The position numbers and the translations under genes were made by a program. Below the pieces are notes generated by a model. The model saw nothing but the letters and a program-made list of their open reading frames with translations. It did not search any database and had not been told where the DNA came from. From positions 1-64,000 of the forward strand of contig NZ_LT629792.1 of assembly GCF_900106055.1 (NCBI RefSeq): a DNA stretch of 64,000 nt, read 5' to 3'. Each line of letters opens with the position of its first letter. Position 1 is the first letter of the stretch. This DNA comes from Schaalia radingae. Lineage in GTDB: Bacteria > Actinomycetota > Actinomycetes > Actinomycetales > Actinomycetaceae. Of this stretch, positions 1 to 9,652 are shown one piece after another.

Positions 1-1285
1 AACTGGCGCGTGAGTCGATGAGCGTTTTCGGCACGCTGTCCACGCCGAGCAGGTCGTCAATCAGGCCGGTCAGGCAGATTCGACCACATCACGCACTGGT
101 TCAGCTCAGTCAGTCAGCGTCATCGGATCAGTGCTGTGGCCACGCTCATCGACTTTCGGGCTGTCCATGCTGCCGGAGTCAACTGGCCGCACGATCATTG
201 CACCCGCCGGTGAAGTCGCGCCTCCCGAGGACGCCTCTTTCACATCCGTGACACGCGTCGAAGTCGATGCTGATGATGGTCACACCCACACGGAGGGCGC
301 ATCTGATTCGACTCGCACGGTGCTGACCTCGACTCGTGAGCTCACGGAGTTGCTGGCGTGGGATGCGCCTACAGACAGCGATGAGCTGGATGCGCGTCAG
401 GCAGCCCAGGCAATGGGTGCTCTGATCACGCGTCAGCTTCCCAATATCGCCCGACCTCAGCTCGTGACCGTGGCGCGCAACACCGCCGTCAACTCCGAAC
501 TGGTATCACGTATCCGCTCCCTGACACAGTCGGACTGGATGGCACCGCGTTCCTTCGCCGAGATTGCAACGTCAGAGCCCACCGATACCGAGCGTGAAGA
601 CGTACATCCCACACCTGAGGTCCCTGACCATTGGGAGCACACACTGCACACGCTGAACGAAGTACGCGCTCAGGTTGCAGCCTTGGCGACCGCACTCGAC
701 GAACCCCACCAGCTGACGAGCGTCGTCAACATGGCGATGCTCAACGCCGTCAGTGCAGGACACGACGATGATCACGCCATTGAGGCGGCGAAGAACCTGC
801 AGGGAGCGATCAGCGAGCTGTACTCACTGGTCCATGCCGAACCATCAGCGACGATCAATGTCATTAACAAGACGGCTGCGTTCCCTGTGCGCGTGACGAA
901 TAAGCTACCGTGGACAATCACCGTCACCGCAACGCTGAAACCTGACGATGCGCGTCTTCGTGCGACACCCAGCGCCGCTCAGCCCCTCGAGGCGAACTCC
1001 ACTGGTAACGTCGAAGTTCCAGTTCAGGCCATCGGATCGGGGAATATCGACGTCACCTACATTGTGGCCACACCGCGTGGCACCATACTCGATAGCTCTC
1101 AGTCCGTCATGGTACGTTTGCGCGCACAGTGGGAGGATATTGGGACGTGGTCAATCGCGGGGCTGGTTGCAGTGGCGTTCTGCGTCGGTTTGATTCGCAA
1201 TGTGCGCTCGCAGTGGCGATCACGCGACCCGTTAGTGTCGTCGCGACGCAAGCACACACACTCAGATGATGGAGACACACCATGA
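1..1285 (+). pseudogene. DUF6049 family protein, partial duplicate copy with frameshift
   Basis: This is the C-terminal half of the DUF6049 membrane-anchored protein that is complete on the other arm at 12961-15474. Frame 3 is open from base 3 to about 45. One C is missing there relative to the other arm, and the rest continues in frame 2 to the stop at 1283-1285. The end includes the C-terminal membrane segment (about 1141-1200) and a basic tail. The stop overlaps the murJ start (ATGA at 1282). The break looks like a homopolymer sequencing error rather than real decay. Confidence 0.85.
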
Positions 1286-4200
1286 ACCAGTCACACGATG
1301 CATCTGATTCGCGTGCCCCCAGGCAGACGTCCCTGCTGAAGTCGTCAGCCATCATGGCGTCAGGCACCCTGGTCTCCCGCATCCTCGGATTCGTGCGAAC
1401 CGCGCTGCTGATCATCGCGATCGGTGAAGGTGCCGGCTCCGTGTCAGCGACCTTCCAGGTGGCCAACACGCTGCCCAACACGGTCTACAACATTCTGGCG
1501 GCAGGTGTCATCGACGCTGTCCTCGTTCCGCAGATCGTGCGCGCACTGAAGTCGCGTTCTGGGGATCGTTACGTCTCGCGCCTCCTCACGCTGGCCGGAC
1601 TGATCCTATTCGGCGTCACCATCGTGATGATGGTGGGCTCGCCGCTCCTGGTGACATTGTTCGCCTCCAGTTACGAGGGTCCCGCCCGCGCACTGACCAT
1701 CACCTTCACATTGCTGTGTTTGCCGCAGATTTTCTTCTATGGGGTGTACAACCTGCTGGGCGAATTGCTGAACGCGCGCGGCATGTTCGGTCCCTATATG
1801 TGGGCGCCGGTGCTCAACAATGTCATCGCCATCCTGGGTCTGAGCATCTTCCTGATCTTGTGGGGCCCTCACCACGGTGTCTTCCCGATTGAAGAATTCA
1901 CCTCTTCTCAGTTCTGGGTGCTGGCCGGATCGGCCACGCTCGGCGTGATCCTCCAGGCATTGATCTTGCTGATACCGCTGCGTCACGCTGACGTGAAGCT
2001 GCGCATCGACTGGCATTTCAAGGGCACGTCCTTCAAGTCCGCCTCACGCGTGGCCGGCTGGACGTTCGCCACGCTCGGCGTGAGCCAGATCGGCATTATT
2101 TCAACAACGAACCTGGCTACGCAGGCTGACCACTGTGCCACTCTGCATGACGCGTCCATTGCCGGTTACGTGGCCTACACGGCAGCGTTCATGGTGTACA
2201 TGGTTCCTCAGTCATTGATCTCCGTGTCGCTGGCGACCGCGATCTTCACTCGGATGGCCAATGCGGTCACCGAAAATGATCACCGGGAGGTCGCGCGGAA
2301 TTTCCACACAGGCGTCAATGTCATCACCTTGTTGACGCTGCTGGCTGCGGCCATTTTGATCGCGGCAGCTGTGCCGGTCATGCAGCTGGTGTTGCCGATG
2401 GCCTCGCCGGAGAATGTGCGCGCCTACGCGGCAGTGTTGATCGCCCTGATGCCGGGCGTTGCTTCGACCGGCATGGTGCTGATGAGCCAACGCGTCTTCT
2501 TCGCCTACGAGGATGCCAAACCTGTTTTCCTGATGGGAATCGTCCCGACGATCATTCAGATCATCGTCGGATGGTCAGTTTTCTTCCTGGCAGGACCCGG
2601 CTGGTGGACGATCGGGGCCAGCGCAGCTGAAACGGTGTGCCGACTCCTCCAGGGCTTTATCGCCGTCTTCTGGGTTGCGCGAAAGATTCGCTACGTCAAC
2701 CCGGGTCTGATTGTCGCCAGCTATATCAAATACTTCACTGCCGCCGGTGTGGGGGGTCTGGCCGGTGGTGTGGCTATCTGGCTGATGGGGGCTTCCACCC
2801 CGATCGATCAGTGGGTGGCGCGTTGGCTGGTCGCAGCTGTGAAAGCCGTGGTGGTCGCCCTCGTCGTCACCATCGTGTTCGCATTGATGATGCGTCTGCT
2901 TGATCCTGCCTCCACCAGTGATGCTGTGCGCAAGGTGAACCGGCGACTACCCGTACCAGCGTTGATCCGCAAGGTGTTCGTCGTTGAAGGAGCGGGCGCC
3001 TCCACTGCCTCTTTTGCTTCACACGCACGTACCACCGTGCCGCAAGCCCCCGACGCTGAGCGCGACGAGTCGGATTCAGCTGCCGCAGATCGCGCGCAGC
3101 CGACAGCAGATTCTGGTGAGCAGCAAAGCACGCAGGCCGACGCGGTGGTGGACGGGTCCTCGCACGATACCGATTCGCAACGCACGCAGATTCACTTCTT
3201 TGACTGGTCAAAGTTCCTGGGTCGCGAGCAGGCTGAGGTTGGTCAGGAACTCACCGACGCGCAATACGACACCACTCTTCATGCTGACCCGTTCCCCGCT
3301 GACGCTCATCACAGTGATGACCCGGCCCAGGTGGAAGAGGATGCACAGATCCTCTCGAGCATTCTGCAAAGAGGGTTTTCACCTTCAGATCCGACGAACA
3401 CGGGTGAGATGCCGGTGGTCAGCAGGTGGGGTGCCGCGGCGCCGGAGCCGGATGCTCAAGACGGCCTCGCCTCGGCGGTGACGCCCGACGAAGAGACTCC
3501 ACACTTAGTACAATCCCAAGCGAACGACCTGCGCGCCTCTGAACCGACGCCAGCTCACACACCTAAGGAGCATCCCGTGCCCTACCCACCCGAACCTGAT
3601 GAGAACGACGAACTCGATCAGTTTGGCTCTCATGAACATGGCGCTCATCAGCCCGCGCGTCCCAGCTTCGATGAGATTGCGTTCGGCAGGCTCACCGATC
3701 ATGCCTCCTCGGGTCACGAGTCGAGTGATCACTCCGTGCCGCCGGCAGCTGCCGCTTCAGGTGGCATAGGTGCGGCCGGCGCTCTAGGTACAGCCGGCAC
3801 AGCAAGTACGACGGGAACAACCGAGGCTGCGGGAGCTGCGTCTGAGACCGGGCAATCTGCAGCAACCGAACAGCCCACAGCAACCGAGCAGCCCGAGCCG
3901 GCCTCGAACGCATCTTCGACGACAAGCCGTGCCCTCACCACGCGCATCAATCCCACGATTCCGACCGTGATTTTTGCGGCGATCCTGGTCATCGGTGGCG
4001 GGCTGTGGGGTGTCAAGACCATGCTCGCACCTGTATCCGGCGAAGGCTTCTCATTCAGTCCTACCCACAACGAGCAGGAATCCGGCCAATCTGCAGAACA
4101 GTCAGGATCCGGCCAGTCAGGATCCGATCAACCTGTCGAACCGGAAATCATCCGTCCGCAGGTCACCTCCGTGGATGCTTTGTCGTGGCGTAACGACAAT

Positions 4201-4593
4201 GGTGACAACCCGGACCAGGCGATCTACGCCATCGACGGGAAACTGGACACCGCATGGAGGTCGCGTTCCTTCGACTACAACCAGTTCCCGCCCGATGAGA
4301 TCGTCTCACTCAAACTGAACCTGCAGGAAAAGGCCACCGTGTCCAAGGTGACTGTCCACATGGCTCCGGGCACTACCGGAGGCGAGCTGGTCCTCACCTC
4401 CGTCGACCCGTCAGTTGACGTCACCGCTGCACGTCACGGCACAGAGCTGGCAACCACGGCAATGAGTCCGACAACTGACATCACATTACCGGAGCCTGTT
4501 GAGACCCAGGGCCTCGTGTTAATGTTCCGCTACATGCCCTCGTCTGACGAAGGTAGCAACCAGGCGTGGGTCTATGAAGTCACTGTGGAATGA
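1282..4593 (+). CDS. murJ: MurJ-type lipid II flippase with long C-terminal extension (left copy)
   Basis: This is the duplicate of the gene at 9653-12964 and encodes the same 1103-residue protein with no visible difference. The full description is given there. In this copy the start overlaps the upstream DUF6049 stop and the end overlaps trxB (ATGA at 4590-4593), so the gene order is kept intact inside the palindrome arm. Confidence 0.9.
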   Translation: MNQSHDASDSRAPRQTSLLKSSAIMASGTLVSRILGFVRTALLIIAIGEGAGSVSATFQVANTLPNTVYNILAAGVIDAVLVPQIVRALKSRSGDRYVSRLLTLAGLILFGVTIVMMVGSPLLVTLFASSYEGPARALTITFTLLCLPQIFFYGVYNLLGELLNARGMFGPYMWAPVLNNVIAILGLSIFLILWGPHHGVFPIEEFTSSQFWVLAGSATLGVILQALILLIPLRHADVKLRIDWHFKGTSFKSASRVAGWTFATLGVSQIGIISTTNLATQADHCATLHDASIAGYVAYTAAFMVYMVPQSLISVSLATAIFTRMANAVTENDHREVARNFHTGVNVITLLTLLAAAILIAAAVPVMQLVLPMASPENVRAYAAVLIALMPGVASTGMVLMSQRVFFAYEDAKPVFLMGIVPTIIQIIVGWSVFFLAGPGWWTIGASAAETVCRLLQGFIAVFWVARKIRYVNPGLIVASYIKYFTAAGVGGLAGGVAIWLMGASTPIDQWVARWLVAAVKAVVVALVVTIVFALMMRLLDPASTSDAVRKVNRRLPVPALIRKVFVVEGAGASTASFASHARTTVPQAPDAERDESDSAAADRAQPTADSGEQQSTQADAVVDGSSHDTDSQRTQIHFFDWSKFLGREQAEVGQELTDAQYDTTLHADPFPADAHHSDDPAQVEEDAQILSSILQRGFSPSDPTNTGEMPVVSRWGAAAPEPDAQDGLASAVTPDEETPHLVQSQANDLRASEPTPAHTPKEHPVPYPPEPDENDELDQFGSHEHGAHQPARPSFDEIAFGRLTDHASSGHESSDHSVPPAAAASGGIGAAGALGTAGTASTTGTTEAAGAASETGQSAATEQPTATEQPEPASNASSTTSRALTTRINPTIPTVIFAAILVIGGGLWGVKTMLAPVSGEGFSFSPTHNEQESGQSAEQSGSGQSGSDQPVEPEIIRPQVTSVDALSWRNDNGDNPDQAIYAIDGKLDTAWRSRSFDYNQFPPDEIVSLKLNLQEKATVSKVTVHMAPGTTGGELVLTSVDPSVDVTAARHGTELATTAMSPTTDITLPEPVETQGLVLMFRYMPSSDEGSNQAWVYEVTVE

Positions 4594-4604
4594 CAAGGTG
4601 CATC

Positions 4605-5657
4605 ATGACTGATTTTTCCGTCTCCTCTATCCCCTCTATCAACGCAATCAGCCTGGGCGACAGTCAGGCGGACGATGCAACGGCCCCTCAAACCGCCGAC
4701 CAGGCCACCGAGGCTACACAGTCTCACACCGACGGCACCGTTCATGACGTCATCATCGTCGGATCAGGCCCCGCCGGATACACGGCAGCTGTCTATACCG
4801 GGCGCGCCGGCCTGAGGCCCATCGTCATCGCAGGTGAACTGGACGCAGGTGGCGCCCTGATGAACACGACGGACGTGGAGAACTTCCCCGGTTTCCCTGA
4901 GGGTATCCTCGGGCCCGAACTCATGGAGAATATGCGTGCCCAGGCCGAACGCTTCGGTGCCGATATTCGTTTCGAGGATGCCCGCAGCGTCAGCCTCGAG
5001 GGCGACGTCAAGACCGTGACACTCGATGACGAGACACTGCAGACTCGCACCGTGATTCTCGCGACCGGCAGCGAATACCGCCACATGAACGTGCCAGGTG
5101 AAGATGAGCTTTCCGGCCACGGCGTCAGCTACTGCGCCACCTGCGACGGCTTTTTCTTCAAGGACAAGGACCTGGCGGTCATCGGTGGCGGCGACTCTGC
5201 AATGGAAGAAGCAACCTTCCTGACTCGTTTCGCACAGTCCGTCACGATCGTTCACCGTCGCGACGAACTGCGCGCCTCCAAAGTGATGGCAGACCGCGCC
5301 AAGGCTGACCCGAAGATTTCCTTCGCGTGGAACTCGACAGTAGCCAGCGTCGAGGGCGACACCGAGGTGGAAGGCCTCGTTTTGCGTTCCACCGTTGACG
5401 ACTCTGAGACCACCTTGCCCGTCCAGGGCGTGTTCGTTGCGATCGGACACCTGCCACGCACCGACATCGTGCGCGGCCAGATTGACCTGGACGAAGCCGG
5501 TTACATTACCGTGAACGAGCCGTCGACCCACACATCACTGCCTGGCGTATTCGCCTGCGGTGACGCAGTGGACCACATGTATCGGCAGGCCATTACGGCA
5601 GCGGGATCAGGGTGCCGAGCCGCCCTCGACGCTGAACGGTACCTGGCAACACTGTGA
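4605..5657 (+). CDS. trxB: Thioredoxin reductase (left copy)
   Basis: This is the duplicate of the gene at 8589-9641, with an identical product. An earlier in-frame ATG at 4590 overlaps the murJ stop. The ATG at 4605 has an AAGG about eight bases upstream and gives the more usual beginning (MTDFS). The stop overlaps the GTG of the thioredoxin-like gene (GTGA, 5654-5657). Confidence 0.9.
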   Translation: MTDFSVSSIPSINAISLGDSQADDATAPQTADQATEATQSHTDGTVHDVIIVGSGPAGYTAAVYTGRAGLRPIVIAGELDAGGALMNTTDVENFPGFPEGILGPELMENMRAQAERFGADIRFEDARSVSLEGDVKTVTLDDETLQTRTVILATGSEYRHMNVPGEDELSGHGVSYCATCDGFFFKDKDLAVIGGGDSAMEEATFLTRFAQSVTIVHRRDELRASKVMADRAKADPKISFAWNSTVASVEGDTEVEGLVLRSTVDDSETTLPVQGVFVAIGHLPRTDIVRGQIDLDEAGYITVNEPSTHTSLPGVFACGDAVDHMYRQAITAAGSGCRAALDAERYLATL

Positions 5658-6010
5658 AGCGTGTCGACCTGCGTGAACTCGACACGCTCCTTTCCGACGA
5701 CCGCATCGTTTTCATTGCATGCCTGGCCCACTGGAGTCCCGAATCGCGCATGGTTGAGCCGGTTTTCGACGAACTTGCAGGTGAATTCGCTGCAGATGTC
5801 ACGGTTGTGGCTGTCGATACCGACGCCCCGCAGTTCGTCACCTTTGCGAAACGATGGCATGTGACGTGGGTTCCCAGCGCCGTCCTGATCAATCCGTATG
5901 ACGACGAGCAGCCCACCCGCACGTGGGATGGTGCGCAACCGAAAACCGAGTTGCGTCACGGACTGGACAGTGCTTGCGCGATGAAACATCGGCGCGCTAG
6001 TGTGACCTGA
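5654..6010 (+). CDS. Thioredoxin-like protein without active-site cysteines (left copy)
   Basis: This is the duplicate of 8236-8592 with the same 118-residue product, including the WSPES sequence in place of WCGPC. It is coupled to trxB by a four-base GTGA overlap. See the right-arm entry for the analysis. Confidence 0.8.
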   Translation: MKRVDLRELDTLLSDDRIVFIACLAHWSPESRMVEPVFDELAGEFAADVTVVAVDTDAPQFVTFAKRWHVTWVPSAVLINPYDDEQPTRTWDGAQPKTELRHGLDSACAMKHRRASVT

Positions 6011-6124
6011 TTCATCATATGTCGCCTCACGAGTGTCACCGTTACTGACCGTGTGTGAAGTGGTGGCACACTGGTGATAGAACGTGTGATCAGCACTTGC
6101 GTAGCACAATGGAAGGAAATCGTT

Positions 6125-7209
6125 GTGAGCCAGATGCCCGGCCGGGAAGCCGCTCAGCATGGAAACCGTCTCGACCCATGGTTTGACCATTATGCCGAGC
6201 GAGCTCACAACCTGCGCGCCTCTGAAATCCGCGCGTTGTTCTCGGTAGTGTCGCGCCCCGAAGTTGTCTCACTGGCTGGCGGCATGCCCAACCTGAAGGA
6301 CCTGCCTATTGAGCGCCTGGCTGACTCGGCGCGCGACTTGATCGCACGCAACGGTTCGGTCGCAATGCAATACGGCTCCGGTCAAGGCTGGGAACCGCTG
6401 CGCGAACAGATCTGCGACGTCATGTCCTATGACGGCATCGCAGGTGCCGACCCGATGACGTTGTCATCACCACCGGTTCGCAGCAGGCCCTGGACCTTGT
6501 TTCCGAATTGTTCATTGACGAGGGTGACGTTGTCATCGCGGAGTCGCCGTCATATGTGGGAGCCCTTGGTGTGTTTCGTGCGCGTCAGGCCGATGTGGTG
6601 CACGTCGACATGGATGCCGATGGCATCATTCCGCAGGCGTTGGAGGATATGATCCACTCTCTGCGTAAGTCTGGAAAGACGATTAAGTTCCTGTATACGA
6701 TTCCGAACTTCCACAACCCAGCGGGCGTGACGCTGAGCGAGGAACGCCGACCGCACATCGTTGAGATCTGCCAGCGTGAACACGTGCTGATCGTGGAAGA
6801 TAACCCCTACGGACTGCTCGGCTTCGGGTCAGATCCGCTTCCCGCATTGAAGTCCTACGCACCGGAAGTCGTGGTCTACCTGGGATCGTTTTCCAAGATG
6901 TTTGCACCGGGCTTCAGGATCGGATGGGCCTACGCACCCCACGCAGTCCGCGACAAACTGGTCCTGGCCAGCGAGTCAGCGATCCTGTGCCCCTCGATGG
7001 TGGGTCAGATGGCGATCGGCGGGTACCTGGTTCGATTACGAGCACTGGTCACAGCCAGCGTGCCGAGAAGCACGCCTTCACGGTTCCATGTGTCACGTGC
7101 AGTGCGCGGCATGTACTTCATGCCAACGCCTTCATCATACATTGCGGATCGCAACGCTTCGGTGATACATGGAACGGAAGGTTTTGACCTGGCTGTACCA
7201 GTTCGTTAA
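6125..7209 (+). pseudogene. PLP-dependent aminotransferase, frameshifted and truncated left copy
   Basis: The GTG at 6125 is preceded by GGAAGGA seven bases upstream, and the product starts SQMPGREAAQ. The frame runs to about 6450, where one C is missing compared with the other arm. The fold continues in another frame (from 6508: FIDEGDVVIAESPSYVGALG through NFHNPAG, EDNPYG and GSFSKMFAPGFRIGWAYAP to about 7020). After 7032 the sequence enters the noisy palindrome core and the true C-terminus is absent. Unlike the right copy, this one reads correctly through DKLVLASES at 6955. Confidence 0.85.
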
Positions 7210-7211
7210 TC
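7033..7211. other. Noisy core of the palindrome
   Basis: Both halves of this stretch are recognisable but corrupted versions of one sequence. After the shared GGTACCTGGTT, the left side reads CGATTACGAGCACTGGTCAC and the reverse complement of the right side reads GATTAACGAACTGGTACAGC. They differ by several indels and substitutions. Inserting or removing single bases restores a plausible aminotransferase reading (LVDYEHWSQ). The axis lies near 7116-7122, where GGCATG (7108-7113) faces CATGCC (7119-7124). The pattern fits low-coverage, error-rich consensus at the turn of a fold-back read. Confidence 0.8.
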
Positions 7212-8121
7212 AACCAGGTACCCGCCGATCGCCATCTGACCCACCATCGAGGGGCACAGGATCGCTGACTCGCTGGCCAGGACCAGTTTTGTCGCGGACT
7301 GCGTGGGGTGCGTAGGCCCATCCGATCCTGAAGCCCGGTGCAAACATCTTGGAAAACGATCCCAGGTAGACCACGACTTCCGGTGCGTAGGACTTCAATG
7401 CGGGAAGCGGATCTGACCCGAAGCCGAGCAGTCCGTAGGGGTTATCTTCCACGATCAGCACGTGTTCACGCTGGCAGATCTCAACGATGTGCGGTCGGCG
7501 TTCCTCGCTCAGCGTCACGCCCGCTGGGTTGTGGAAGTTCGGAATCGTATACAGGAACTTAATCGTCTTTCCAGACTTACGCAGAGAGTGGATCATATCC
7601 TCCAACGCCTGCGGAATGATGCCATCGGCATCCATGTCGACGTGCACCACATCGGCCTGACGCGCACGAAACACACCAAGGGCTCCCACATATGACGGCG
7701 ACTCCGCGATGACAACGTCACCCTCGTCAATGAACAATTCGGAAACAAGGTCCAGGGCCTGCTGCGAACCGGTGGTGATGACAACGTCATCGGGGTCGGC
7801 ACCTGCGATGCCGTCATAGGACATGACGTCGCAGATCTGTTCGCGCAGCGGTTCCCAGCCTTGACCGGAGCCGTATTGCATTGCGACCGAACCGTTGCGT
7901 GCGATCAAGTCGCGCGCCGAGTCAGCCAGGCGCTCAATAGGCAGGTCCTTCAGGTTGGGCATGCCGCCAGCCAGTGAGACAACTTCGGGGCGCGACACTA
8001 CCGAGAACAACGCGCGGATTTCAGAGGCGCGCAGGTTGTGAGCTCGCTCGGCATAATGGTCAAACCATGGGTCGAGACGGTTTCCATGCTGAGCGGCTTC
8101 CCGGCCGGGCATCTGGCTCAC
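7210..8121 (-). pseudogene. PLP-dependent aminotransferase class I/II, C-terminally broken (right copy)
   Basis: The product resembles fold-type I aminotransferases of the 2-aminoadipate/MocR-related group, which transfer amino groups using pyridoxal phosphate. Visible motifs are SLAGGMPN near the N-terminus, YGSGQGWEPLRE, TTGSQQALDLV, the N-H-N-P-A-G substrate/cofactor loop, EDNPYG (the aspartate that holds the PLP ring) and SFSKMFAPGFRIGW with the Schiff-base lysine. The chosen start is a GTG with GGAAGGA seven bases before it; an in-frame start also exists at 8172. An extra A in the run at 7287-7290 shifts the frame just after DK, and the last ~100 residues of a normal protein are missing at the palindrome centre. 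It lies downstream of trxB and the thioredoxin-like gene on the same strand. Confidence 0.88.
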
Positions 8122-8235
8122 AACGATTTCCTTCCATTGTGCTACGCAAGTGCTGATCACACGTTCTATCACCAGTGTGCCACCACTTCACACACGGTCA
8201 GTAACGGTGACACTCGTGAGGCGACATATGATGAA

Positions 8236-8592
8236 TCAGGTCACACTAGCGCGCCGATGTTTCATCGCGCAAGCACTGTCCAGTCCGTGACGCAACTCGG
8301 TTTTCGGTTGCGCACCATCCCACGTGCGGGTGGGCTGCTCGTCGTCATACGGATTGATCAGGACGGCGCTGGGAACCCACGTCACATGCCATCGTTTCGC
8401 AAAGGTGACGAACTGCGGGGCGTCGGTATCGACAGCCACAACCGTGACATCTGCAGCGAATTCACCTGCAAGTTCGTCGAAAACCGGCTCAACCATGCGC
8501 GATTCGGGACTCCAGTGGGCCAGGCATGCAATGAAAACGATGCGGTCGTCGGAAAGGAGCGTGTCGAGTTCACGCAGGTCGACACGCTTCAC
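8236..8592 (-). CDS. Thioredoxin-fold protein with both redox cysteines replaced by serine
   Basis: The 118-residue protein aligns by eye with thioredoxins: an N-terminal strand ([11 protein letters not shown]), the active-site helix, [10 protein letters not shown], a VVAVDTD strand and a WVPSAVL segment carrying the conserved cis-proline. The canonical WCGPC is W27-S-P-E-S31, so it should not be able to do dithiol exchange. Family knowledge suggests a binding or chaperone-like role, or a partner of the neighbouring reductase; that is inference. The GTG start overlaps the trxB stop by four bases, implying translational coupling. Both palindrome arms carry the same sequence, but they are not independent evidence if the palindrome is artefactual. 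Confidence 0.82.
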   Translation of the reverse strand: MKRVDLRELDTLLSDDRIVFIACLAHWSPESRMVEPVFDELAGEFAADVTVVAVDTDAPQFVTFAKRWHVTWVPSAVLINPYDDEQPTRTWDGAQPKTELRHGLDSACAMKHRRASVT

Positions 8593-9641
8593 AGTGTTGC
8601 CAGGTACCGTTCAGCGTCGAGGGCGGCTCGGCACCCTGATCCCGCTGCCGTAATGGCCTGCCGATACATGTGGTCCACTGCGTCACCGCAGGCGAATACG
8701 CCAGGCAGTGATGTGTGGGTCGACGGCTCGTTCACGGTAATGTAACCGGCTTCGTCCAGGTCAATCTGGCCGCGCACGATGTCGGTGCGTGGCAGGTGTC
8801 CGATCGCAACGAACACGCCCTGGACGGGCAAGGTGGTCTCAGAGTCGTCAACGGTGGAACGCAAAACGAGGCCTTCCACCTCGGTGTCGCCCTCGACGCT
8901 GGCTACTGTCGAGTTCCACGCGAAGGAAATCTTCGGGTCAGCCTTGGCGCGGTCTGCCATCACTTTGGAGGCGCGCAGTTCGTCGCGACGGTGAACGATC
9001 GTGACGGACTGTGCGAAACGAGTCAGGAAGGTTGCTTCTTCCATTGCAGAGTCGCCGCCACCGATGACCGCCAGGTCCTTGTCCTTGAAGAAAAAGCCGT
9101 CGCAGGTGGCGCAGTAGCTGACGCCGTGGCCGGAAAGCTCATCTTCACCTGGCACGTTCATGTGGCGGTATTCGCTGCCGGTCGCGAGAATCACGGTGCG
9201 AGTCTGCAGTGTCTCGTCATCGAGTGTCACGGTCTTGACGTCGCCCTCGAGGCTGACGCTGCGGGCATCCTCGAAACGAATATCGGCACCGAAGCGTTCG
9301 GCCTGGGCACGCATATTCTCCATGAGTTCGGGCCCGAGGATACCCTCAGGGAAACCGGGGAAGTTCTCCACGTCCGTCGTGTTCATCAGGGCGCCACCTG
9401 CGTCCAGTTCACCTGCGATGACGATGGGCCTCAGGCCGGCGCGCCCGGTATAGACAGCTGCCGTGTATCCGGCGGGGCCTGATCCGACGATGATGACGTC
9501 ATGAACGGTGCCGTCGGTGTGAGACTGTGTAGCCTCGGTGGCCTGGTCGGCGGTTTGAGGGGCCGTTGCATCGTCCGCCTGACTGTCGCCCAGGCTGATT
9601 GCGTTGATAGAGGGGATAGAGGAGACGGAAAAATCAGTCAT
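8589..9641 (-). CDS. trxB: Thioredoxin-disulfide reductase
   Basis: TrxB is a cytoplasmic flavoprotein that reduces thioredoxin with NADPH. An N-terminal extension of about 45 residues, unusual for the family, precedes the FAD-binding motif [10 protein letters not shown]. The redox-active pair is present as CATC in [11 protein letters not shown], the NADPH site reads [12 protein letters not shown], and the C-terminal FAD motif is [10 protein letters not shown]. The start chosen is the second ATG; an ATG 15 bases upstream overlaps the murJ stop (ATGA, 9653-9656). The gene sits between murJ and a thioredoxin-like gene whose product lacks cysteines, so the true thioredoxin substrate is probably encoded elsewhere. 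Confidence 0.93.
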   Translation of the reverse strand: MTDFSVSSIPSINAISLGDSQADDATAPQTADQATEATQSHTDGTVHDVIIVGSGPAGYTAAVYTGRAGLRPIVIAGELDAGGALMNTTDVENFPGFPEGILGPELMENMRAQAERFGADIRFEDARSVSLEGDVKTVTLDDETLQTRTVILATGSEYRHMNVPGEDELSGHGVSYCATCDGFFFKDKDLAVIGGGDSAMEEATFLTRFAQSVTIVHRRDELRASKVMADRAKADPKISFAWNSTVASVEGDTEVEGLVLRSTVDDSETTLPVQGVFVAIGHLPRTDIVRGQIDLDEAGYITVNEPSTHTSLPGVFACGDAVDHMYRQAITAAGSGCRAALDAERYLATL

Positions 9642-9652
9642 GATGCACCTTG

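Larger units (their letters stand above)
1..7122. repeat. Left arm of giant inverted repeat (palindrome)
   Basis: This arm is the reverse complement of roughly 7123-14246. Matching gene ends add to a constant: murJ 1282/12964 and trxB 4590/9656 both give 14246, and the sum drifts only where single bases are lost or gained. The arm differs from its partner by a missing C at 45-46 (partner GGG at 14200-14202) and a missing C at 6451-6453 (partner GGGG at 7792-7795). Both shifts break reading frames here. The arm begins at base 1 inside a gene, so its true outer end is not visible. Confidence 0.97.

Noticed and set aside
4764..5531. Long open frame (255 codons) opposite trxB, repeated at 8715-9482.
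   Set aside because: It is a shadow of trxB on the other strand, caused by high-GC codon use, with no ribosome site or recognisable motif.
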